Below, one piece after another: positions 46,677 through 52,706 of a stretch of DNA of 52,706 nucleotides (the stretch's first letter is position 1; each line of letters starts with the position of its first letter). Origin of the DNA: an uncultured Pelagibacteraceae bacterium (GTDB lineage Bacteria; Pseudomonadota; Alphaproteobacteria; Pelagibacterales; Pelagibacteraceae); NCBI GenBank assembly GCA_902571015.1, contig CACGAC010000008.1, forward strand, positions 1 to 52,706, written 5' to 3'. A model generated the notes under the pieces. It saw nothing but the letters and a program-made list of their open reading frames with translations. It was not told the origin of the DNA and ran no database searches. A program made the position numbers and the translations under genes.

Positions 46677-48064
46677 CTTAATTCTAATCTATTAATCACT
46701 TCATCTTTATCTAAAGATTGAATAATATCGTAAATGCCTGGACCAAATTTCGATCCTGTTAATAATATTCTGAGTGGTTGACCGACTCCCTTGAAATTTG
46801 TTTTATGTGATTTTATCAAATTTTCAATTATTGGTTCTAAAACTTCTCTAGTAGGTCGATCAATTTTTTTAAATTGACTGATGAAATCTGAAATTATCCT
46901 TTTTGCATTATCATCAATCAATTTTATATTTTCTGGATTGAAATTAATTTTATCTAATAAAATATATTGAGCATTATTAAATATATCTTCTAAAGTTTTA
47001 GCTTTATTTTTAAGAAATCTGAGTGATTTTTTTAGCTTATCTTTTTTATTAGAGTTAATTTCACTTTTATATAATTTGCAATATTCAGTTAATTGATTGA
47101 ATAAGTCATTCTCATCAATATTCTTAATATAGTGCTCATTCATTGACAAAATTCTACTCATATCAAGTTTTGATGGAGATTTGCCAATCCCATCCAAATT
47201 AAAAAATTTTATACTTTCATCTAACGTAAATATTTCTTTATCTTTATAAGACCAACCCAATCTTAAAAGATAATTTCTTAAAGCGTCAGGCATAATACCA
47301 ATTTTAGAATAATCATCTAATGTAGAAGCCTGATCTCGCTTTGATAGTTTCTTTCCTGCTATTGTATGTATCAACGGTATATGAGCAAAAGAGGGCAATT
47401 CCCATTTCATGGCTTGATAAATTTGTATTTGTTTAAAGGTATTTATTTTGTGATCATCACCTCTAATAATATGTGTCATATTCATTTGGTGATCGTCTAC
47501 AGATGCTGATAAATTATATGTAGGAGTCCCGTCATTTCTTAAGATAATAAAATCTTCAATAGTATTATTTTCTATTTCGACATCACCTTGGACCAAATCT
47601 TTCAATATTGATGTTCCATCAATTTTACTTTTAAATCTTATAACAGGTTTAATATCTTTGGGAGCATCATTTTCACTTTTATCTCTCCATTTTCTATCAT
47701 AAATATAGGGAATTTTTTTTTGCCTTGCTCTTTTTTTTTGTTCTTCTATTTCTTCACTTGAACAGTAACATTTATATGCATTTCCATTTTTTAGTAGTTC
47801 ATTTGCAACTTTTATGTGATCATCTACTTTTTTTGATTGAATATATTCTTCCCCATCATAGTCGATACCAATCCATTTGAGCGATTTTATTATTTGATCT
47901 TTGAATTCATCTTTAGATCTTTCTTTATCTGTATCTTCCACCCTTAAATAAAATTTACCATTGTGATTTTTGGAGTATAACCAATTAAATAAAGCTGTTC
48001 TAACACCTCCAATATGCAATGCACCAGTAGGTGAGGGAGCAAATCTAGTTGCTACTTTTTTCAT
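46673..48064 (-). CDS. gltX: Glutamyl-tRNA synthetase
   Basis: This class I synthetase charges tRNA-Glu. The 463 residues have the HIGH-type motif in FAPSPTGALHIGGVRTALFNWL (about 8-29) and the KMSKS-type motif as KLSKRDQAS (about 240-248). RVEDTDKERS is the glutamate-site segment. Many alphaproteobacteria have two GltX copies, one of which can charge tRNA-Gln before amidation; sequence here does not settle which. It is downstream of lexA, and its stop shares TTAA with the convergent lectin gene. Confidence 0.95.
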   Translation of the reverse strand: MKKVATRFAPSPTGALHIGGVRTALFNWLYSKNHNGKFYLRVEDTDKERSKDEFKDQIIKSLKWIGIDYDGEEYIQSKKVDDHIKVANELLKNGNAYKCYCSSEEIEEQKKRARQKKIPYIYDRKWRDKSENDAPKDIKPVIRFKSKIDGTSILKDLVQGDVEIENNTIEDFIILRNDGTPTYNLSASVDDHQMNMTHIIRGDDHKINTFKQIQIYQAMKWELPSFAHIPLIHTIAGKKLSKRDQASTLDDYSKIGIMPDALRNYLLRLGWSYKDKEIFTLDESIKFFNLDGIGKSPSKLDMSRILSMNEHYIKNIDENDLFNQLTEYCKLYKSEINSNKKDKLKKSLRFLKNKAKTLEDIFNNAQYILLDKINFNPENIKLIDDNAKRIISDFISQFKKIDRPTREVLEPIIENLIKSHKTNFKGVGQPLRILLTGSKFGPGIYDIIQSLDKDEVINRLELS

Positions 48065-48086
48065 TAAAATGGTTTAGACTATTTTT

Positions 48087-48764
48087 TTAGAAGTTTCTAT
48101 ATAAAGATACTAATACACCCTGAACTTTTACTCTATCAGGGCCAAAGATTTTAGTTTCGTAATTCTTATTGGCACTTTCTAACGCAACAACTTTACCTTT
48201 TTTTCTAATTCTTTTTAACATTGCTTCATGCTCATCAATTAGAGCAACAACAATTTTTCCATTATCAGCTGTATCTGTTCTTTTAATAATTACTGTATCA
48301 CCCTCATGAATTCCAGCTTCGATCATCGAGTCCCCTTGAACTTTTAAACCAAAATAATCTCCATTTTTCTCTAAATTGTTTGGCAAAGGTATTCTCGAAA
48401 CCTCATTTTGAATAGCTTCAACAGGTGTTCCAGCAGCAATTTTTCCTAAAACTGGTACCTCGGCATCATCTGATGATAAATTTTCCTCATCTAAACCACC
48501 TTTAATAACACTTGGTGAAAAACTGTTATAAATGTCGTTTGCAGAGGCTGTTTCTGGCAATTTAATTACCTCTAATGCTCTTGCTTTATGAGCAAGTCTT
48601 TTAATAAAACCTCTCTCTTCTAATGCACTTATAAGTCTATGAATTCCAGACTTAGACTTAAGGTTTAACGAAGCTTTCATCTCCTCATAAGAAGGAGAAA
48701 CACCAGAGCTTCTCAACTTCTTGTTGATAAATAAAAGCAGGTTTTTTTGTTTTTTTGTTAGCAT
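48087..48764 (-). CDS. lexA: LexA repressor
   Basis: LexA represses SOS genes and cleaves itself when RecA filaments form. The 225 residues have an N-terminal winged helix-turn-helix (about 1-65), an acidic linker, the cleavage site A111-G112 ([10 protein letters not shown]), catalytic S146 ([10 protein letters not shown]) and K184 (EAMLKRI). All catalytic parts are intact. A GTTC-N7-GTTC box lies 25 bases upstream of the ATG, so autoregulation is expected. It is downstream of trpC and followed after 22 bases by gltX. Confidence 0.96.
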   Translation of the reverse strand: MLTKKQKNLLLFINKKLRSSGVSPSYEEMKASLNLKSKSGIHRLISALEERGFIKRLAHKARALEVIKLPETASANDIYNSFSPSVIKGGLDEENLSSDDAEVPVLGKIAAGTPVEAIQNEVSRIPLPNNLEKNGDYFGLKVQGDSMIEAGIHEGDTVIIKRTDTADNGKIVVALIDEHEAMLKRIRKKGKVVALESANKNYETKIFGPDRVKVQGVLVSLYRNF

Positions 48765-48765
48765 A

Positions 48766-48793
48766 AGAACAAATATCGTACAGAATTTGTTCT
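48766..48793. repeat. 9-bp inverted repeat in the lexA 5' region
   Basis: AGAACAAAT (48766-48774) and ATTTGTTCT (48785-48793) are perfect inverted copies separated by ten bases. The outer copy shares its GTTC with the SOS box. The arrangement GAAC...GTTC could be a second operator half-site pair or a hairpin at the start of the lexA transcript. Confidence 0.55.
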
Positions 48794-48803
48794 ATAAAAG
48801 TTC
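48789..48803 (-). promoter_or_regulatory. LexA operator (alphaproteobacterial SOS box) before lexA
   Basis: On the plus strand the site reads GTTC-TATAAAA-GTTC, the exact GTTC-N7-GTTC direct repeat recognised by alphaproteobacterial LexA. On the minus strand it overlaps a possible -10 (TATAGA, 48796 to 48791), with a TTGTGA at 48817 to 48812 as a possible -35 at 15 bases. Binding would therefore block lexA transcription. Confidence 0.82.
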
Positions 48804-48852
48804 TCTTCAATTCACAATAGTAAAAAACCTAATAAAATAGGGAACTATTTGA

Positions 48853-49644
48853 CTAAAGTACTGAGAAAATAGAATTATTTTCCAAATTTTTCAAAAGTGA
48901 TTCACCAATTAGAAAAGTTTTAATAGATGTTTTATTTGAGAGTTCTAATAGTTCATCTTTTGTTTTTATTCCACTTTCAGAAATTAATGGACCTTTATGA
49001 TTAACCAAAACATCATGAATATCAAAAGTTGTATTTATATCAGTTTGAAGAGTTTTTAAGTTCCTATTATTGATACCAATTAATGCATCTTTAAATTTTA
49101 AAGCTTGTTTTGCTTCCTCAACTGTATGCACCTCAACTATAACAGACATATTTAATTTAAGTGCTTCCTCATATAACTCATTTGCAAGGCTTTCACTTAC
49201 ACCAGCTAATATAATTAATATTGCATCTGCTCCATAACTCTTTGCTAATAGAATTTGAAATTTATCTACAAAAAAGTCCTTACAAAGAATTGGCAAATTA
49301 ATATTTTGTTTAATTTCACTTATATGTCTCAAATCTCCTAAAAAAAAGTCTTCCTCAGTCAAAACAGACAAACAAGTTGCTTTGTTATCATTATATATAC
49401 CAGCTATTTTTACAGGGTTATAATCATTGATGATTACACCCGCAGAAGGACTAGCTTTTTTGATCTCAGCAATAATTGAAAATTTATTTTCCTTAATATT
49501 TTTTTCAATATTTTCTTTAAAATTAATATAAGTTTTATTTTTCTCAATTAATTCATTTAATGACCCTATTGAAATACTTTTTTTAGAATTTTCTATTTTT
49601 TCTATCTTTTTTTTAATTATTTTTTCGAGAACATTTTCAGGCAT
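48853..49644 (-). CDS. trpC: Indole-3-glycerol phosphate synthase
   Basis: This TIM-barrel enzyme converts CdRP to indole-3-glycerol phosphate in tryptophan synthesis. The 263 residues include FSIIAEIKKASPSAGVI (catalytic Lys, about 53-69), LPILCKDFFVDKFQI, ADAILIILAGV, VEVHTVEEA, IGINNRNLKT and ISESGIKT. It is a stand-alone TrpC without fused TrpF. It overlaps trpD by eight bases and is the last trp gene of this operon; trpF, trpB and trpA are not here. Confidence 0.95.
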   Translation of the reverse strand: MPENVLEKIIKKKIEKIENSKKSISIGSLNELIEKNKTYINFKENIEKNIKENKFSIIAEIKKASPSAGVIINDYNPVKIAGIYNDNKATCLSVLTEEDFFLGDLRHISEIKQNINLPILCKDFFVDKFQILLAKSYGADAILIILAGVSESLANELYEEALKLNMSVIVEVHTVEEAKQALKFKDALIGINNRNLKTLQTDINTTFDIHDVLVNHKGPLISESGIKTKDELLELSNKTSIKTFLIGESLLKNLENNSIFSVL

Positions 49645-50629
49645 TTTGAATTTTTTCTAAATGTTTGATAACTTTGTTTGACAAAATATGCTCTCTTGTA
49701 TTTTTATACGCTTCAGTAAACTCTTCATAAGATTCATTAACAATCAATCCTGCTGCAGCATTCAAACATACTGCTTTAGAAAAATCATTATCTTCACCTT
49801 TAAATATTTCAAGCATTTTATTTGCATTGAATTTTGCATCATCACCAACAAGATTTTCAAATTTATCTGCATTAATATCTAATTTTTTTGGGTCAATAAC
49901 AATTTCAGATATAACATTGTTTTTTAATTGAATAACATTTGTTTTAGCATAGGGTGAAATTTCATCTAAACCATCTTCACTATTGACGATCCATGCAAAT
50001 TTAATATCTAAACTTTTTAAAGCGTTAGCAAATGTTTTTAATAACTTTTTTTCAAAGACACCAACGACTTGTCTTTTAACTAAAGCTGGACTACTCAAAG
50101 GACCAATCATATTAAAAATTGTTCTTTTACCGATTTTTTTTCTTGTAGGTCCAACGTATTTCATTGCACTATGGTAATTTGGTGCAAACATAAAACCAAA
50201 ATTATTTTTTTCAATTTGTGACTCAATATCATTTGGTTCTAAATTAATTTCTATATTTAATGCCTCTAAAACATCGCCAGATCCACATTTAGAAGATACT
50301 GCTTTATTACCATGTTTTGCTACTTTAACGCCCATACTGGCAAGCAATAATGCAGAAGCTGTTGAAATATTGAGTGTGTTCATTCCATCACCACCTGTAC
50401 CACATGTATCGATACAATTTTGCGCATTTACTCTTTTTGATTTATTTCTTAGAACGTATACTCCTCCAGCAATCTCATTTGAAACTTCACCTTTAGCAGA
50501 CAAAAGTTTTAAAAAATCAAATATTTCCTGTTCATTTGCCTTACCTTCCATTAATAATTCGAAAGCTGCCTTACTTTCCTCAAAAGAGAGATCATTTTTA
50601 TTTTTAATTTTATCTATGAATTGTTTCAT
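49637..50629 (-). CDS. trpD: Anthranilate phosphoribosyltransferase
   Basis: This enzyme transfers phosphoribose from PRPP to anthranilate. The 330 residues contain DTCGTGGDGMNTLNISTASALLLA (PRPP-binding loop, about 70-93), AKHGNKAVSSKCGSGDVLEAL (about 100-120) and NMIGPLSSPA. Length and motifs are standard. It lies five bases after trpG and overlaps trpC. Confidence 0.96.
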   Translation of the reverse strand: MKQFIDKIKNKNDLSFEESKAAFELLMEGKANEQEIFDFLKLLSAKGEVSNEIAGGVYVLRNKSKRVNAQNCIDTCGTGGDGMNTLNISTASALLLASMGVKVAKHGNKAVSSKCGSGDVLEALNIEINLEPNDIESQIEKNNFGFMFAPNYHSAMKYVGPTRKKIGKRTIFNMIGPLSSPALVKRQVVGVFEKKLLKTFANALKSLDIKFAWIVNSEDGLDEISPYAKTNVIQLKNNVISEIVIDPKKLDINADKFENLVGDDAKFNANKMLEIFKGEDNDFSKAVCLNAAAGLIVNESYEEFTEAYKNTREHILSNKVIKHLEKIQNA

Positions 50630-50634
50630 TAATT

Positions 50635-51204
50635 TTAAAGTCTAATAAAATTTTTTAAAATTTTAATACCTAGTTTAGTTTTAATACTTTCAGGGTGAAA
50701 TTGCACTCCATGAACATTATATTTTTTATGTTGAACACCCATTACTAAACCATCTTTGCTCTCAGCAGTGATTTCAAGATGTTTTGATAGTGTTTTTTTA
50801 TCAATAATTAAGCTGTGATAACGTGTTGCCTCAAATGATTTTGGAAGATTTTTTAAAATTCCCAATTTTTTTGAGATAATTTTGCTTGTTTTACCATGCA
50901 TTAATTTTTTAGCCTGAACAATTTTAGAGCCAAATACCTGTCCAATAATTTGATGACCAAGACAAACACCAAGAATTGGAATTTTTTTATATAAAGATTT
51001 TACTATTTTTAAACAATTACCTGATTGATTAGGATTGCCTGGGCCTGGTGAGATTACAATTTTATTATATTTTCTTTTTAATATCTCATTAGATGTAATC
51101 TGATCATTTCTTATTACATCTACCTTAACTTTTAATGAAGATAGGTAATGATAAAGATTAAAAGTGAAACTATCGTAATTATCTATAAGAATTATTTTTT
51201 TCAT
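50635..51204 (-). CDS. trpG: Anthranilate synthase component II (glutamine amidotransferase)
   Basis: This class I amidotransferase releases ammonia from glutamine for TrpE. The 189 residues have the oxyanion motif PGPGNPNQSG, nucleophile C81 in GVCLGHQ, and H170 and E172 in QFHPES. HGKTS near 103-107 is typical of TrpG/PabA. With a trpE partner overlapping by ATGA, a tryptophan role is favoured; sharing with folate synthesis (PabA function) is possible. Confidence 0.94.
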   Translation of the reverse strand: MKKIILIDNYDSFTFNLYHYLSSLKVKVDVIRNDQITSNEILKRKYNKIVISPGPGNPNQSGNCLKIVKSLYKKIPILGVCLGHQIIGQVFGSKIVQAKKLMHGKTSKIISKKLGILKNLPKSFEATRYHSLIIDKKTLSKHLEITAESKDGLVMGVQHKKYNVHGVQFHPESIKTKLGIKILKNFIRL

Positions 51205-52661
51205 TTTAAAGCATTAATTAAAGCTTTTGCTTTATTTACAGTTTCCTCGTACTCTTTTAAAGGTTTACTATCGGCAACAATTCCAGCACCAGCTTGAACA
51301 TAAAATTTATTATTTTTAGCGACAGCTGTTCTTAGAGCTATACATGTATCAAATTCTCCGTTAGCTGAAAAATAGCCAATACCACCAGCATAAACTTTTC
51401 TCTTAGTTGTTTCTAATTCATCGATTATTTCCATAGCTCTAATTTTTGGTGCTCCAGAGACAGTTCCTGCAGGGAAACCAGCTAGAAGTGATTTAAACTT
51501 AGAAAATTTTCTATTATACACACCGATGACATTTGATACTATGTGCATTACATGAGAATATCTCTCAATAATAAAACTCTCAGTTACTTTTACAGTATTA
51601 ATTTTTGAAACTTTACCAGCATCATTTCTTCCTAAATCTAATAACATTAAGTGCTCTGAAAGTTCCTTTTTGTCATTAAGAAGATCTTTTTCATAAAAAC
51701 GATCCTCTTTTAATGTTTTTCCTCTTGGTCTCGTTCCAGCAATTGGTCTTACAGTAATTTTATTATCTCTTAGTCTCACTAAAATTTCTGGACTCGCACC
51801 AATAATTTGGAAGTCATTGAAATTAAAAAAAAACATAAAAGGGGATGGGTTAGTCACTCTAAGTTTTTTATAAATATCAATCGGTTTTTTTGTTAATTTA
51901 GCTTCAAATCTTTGACTTAAAACTACCTGGAATATATCTCCTAATTTTATATATTTTTTGGCTGTATTGATCATTTGCAAGAATCTATTTTTAGAAGTAT
52001 TAGATTTAACTTTAATATTTGTTGATTTTAATGGAGTCCTATTATCTACATTCTTAATTGATGATTGAATAAGTAATCTAAAAAGATCTGATTTTACCTC
52101 ATCAAATTTTTTTTGATAATCTCTAATCTTTTCGTCTTTATAGATATTTCTAATATAAAAAATCTCTTTTTTTAAATTATCGTGAATAATTAGTGTTCTT
52201 GGTCTCAGAAGTCTTACATCAGGTATATTTAGATCATCCTTACAATTATTAGGGATTTTCTCTATATATCTTATAGAGTCATATGAAAAATATCCTGAAA
52301 TTAAAGAACACAGTTTTGGTAAATTTTTGGGAGTTTCAAATCTAAATTCTTCAATAATTTTCTCAATCAAGTTTTCAGGTTTATCTTTAAGTTTAATTTT
52401 TTTTTCATTTTGAATTAAATAAGAAATTTTATTATTGAATTCCCATATCTTGTCAGGATTTTTACCAAATATAGTGTATCTTCCTTTGATTTTTCCTTTC
52501 TCTACCGACTCAAATATAAAGCTATTTTTTTCACTTAAAAAATTATCTATTAAATTTAAAATCTCTTCGTCTTCTTGAATTTTTTTTGAAGTATATATAA
52601 TTTGATTTTTATTGCTTCTATGTCGAAACTTAAAATCTTTGAAGCTTCGATTTATGTTCAT
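51201..52661 (-). CDS. trpE: Anthranilate synthase component I
   Basis: TrpE makes anthranilate from chorismate and ammonia. The 486 residues have an N-terminal regulatory part with FIFESVEKGKIKGRYTIFG (about residues 48-66), where the ES pair is part of the tryptophan feedback site. The C-terminal catalytic domain contains FQVVLSQRFEA, GASPEILVRL, RPIAGTRPRG, DLGRNDAGKV and FPAGTVSGAPKIRAMEIIDELE. It is the first trp gene of the minus-strand operon, and its ATG overlaps the stop of an upstream frame. No room exists for a Trp-rich leader peptide. Confidence 0.95.
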   Translation of the reverse strand: MNINRSFKDFKFRHRSNKNQIIYTSKKIQEDEEILNLIDNFLSEKNSFIFESVEKGKIKGRYTIFGKNPDKIWEFNNKISYLIQNEKKIKLKDKPENLIEKIIEEFRFETPKNLPKLCSLISGYFSYDSIRYIEKIPNNCKDDLNIPDVRLLRPRTLIIHDNLKKEIFYIRNIYKDEKIRDYQKKFDEVKSDLFRLLIQSSIKNVDNRTPLKSTNIKVKSNTSKNRFLQMINTAKKYIKLGDIFQVVLSQRFEAKLTKKPIDIYKKLRVTNPSPFMFFFNFNDFQIIGASPEILVRLRDNKITVRPIAGTRPRGKTLKEDRFYEKDLLNDKKELSEHLMLLDLGRNDAGKVSKINTVKVTESFIIERYSHVMHIVSNVIGVYNRKFSKFKSLLAGFPAGTVSGAPKIRAMEIIDELETTKRKVYAGGIGYFSANGEFDTCIALRTAVAKNNKFYVQAGAGIVADSKPLKEYEETVNKAKALINALK

Positions 52662-52706
52662 TGAAAGAAATTTTTAACTCGTTCTATTGTTTTTTGATTT
52701 AAATTA
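52658..52706 (-). CDS. C-terminal tail of an unidentified gene upstream of trpE
   Basis: A minus-strand frame entering from the window edge encodes 15 residues (NLNQKTIERVKNFFQ) and stops in an ATGA overlap with trpE. The composition and tight overlap suggest a real gene in the same operon. In other alphaproteobacteria a SurA/PpiD-type peptidyl-prolyl isomerase gene often sits here, but the tail is too short to prove that. Confidence 0.45.
   Translation of the reverse strand, partial: NLNQKTIERVKNFFQ

Noticed and set aside
48835..48850. Hairpin AAATAG-GGAA-CTATTT after trpC as a terminator
   Set aside because: The stem has one G-C pair and, on the transcribed minus strand, the T run follows only after several other bases. 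It is too weak to call.
1..52706. Mobile elements, prophage, CRISPR or defence systems
   Set aside because: I saw no transposase, integrase, phage structural gene, regularly spaced repeat or nuclease-methylase pair. The tRNA genes show no adjacent integrase or duplicated 3' end.

Overview
The window is a compact, strongly A+T-rich alphaproteobacterial chromosome segment, most likely from the SAR11 clade (Pelagibacterales). Four things point there: A/T-dominated coding sequence rich in Lys, Asn and Ile; gene junctions mostly between a 17-base overlap and a 12-base gap; alphaproteobacterial gene orders (nuoA-N to dnaE, rpsB to lpxB, trpEGDC-lexA-gltX); and a GTTC-N7-GTTC SOS box before lexA. 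I saw no insertion sequence, prophage, CRISPR array, plasmid function or rRNA gene. The only stretch over 300 bases without a protein gene is 8612-8987, which holds two tRNA genes, a tRNA promoter and the nuoA leader.

Layout. (1) 1-7393: an accessory catabolic block with a TRAP transporter permease, a crotonase-family protein and a CaiB/BaiF CoA-transferase on the plus strand, facing a minus-strand pair made of a fused FAD/Fe-S 2-hydroxyacid dehydrogenase and a mandelate-racemase-type enolase-superfamily enzyme. Together they look like uptake and oxidation of an unidentified organic acid. (2) 7439-8611: serine-glyoxylate aminotransferase, divergent from the block. (3) 8717-8883: tRNA-Val(TAC) and tRNA-Asp(GTC). 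(4) 8988-22848: complete 14-gene complex I operon nuoA-N, running without a break into birA, coaX, RNase J, a small DUF1467-like membrane protein, proS, lolC/E, lolD and dnaE (to 32689).

(5) 32690-44481: an rpsB leader that can fold as a pseudoknot, then rpsB-tsf-frr-uppS-cdsA-dxr-bamA-skp-fabZ-lpxD-lpxA-lpxI-lpxB, which joins translation, isoprenoid and phospholipid synthesis, outer-membrane assembly and lipid A synthesis. pyrH and rseP, usually embedded in this order, are absent. (6) 44523-46676: a surface protein with a C-type lectin domain (EPN and WND motifs) in front of an autotransporter-like beta-barrel. (7) 46673-52661, minus strand: trpE-trpG-trpD-trpC, then lexA with its operator, then gltX. 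The last bases carry the tail of one more minus-strand gene.

Most of the window is conserved core metabolism. The parts most likely to be new are the lectin-autotransporter, the organic-acid block and its atypical crotonase, the RNA structures before rpsB and lpxD, and the genes missing from otherwise conserved neighbourhoods.
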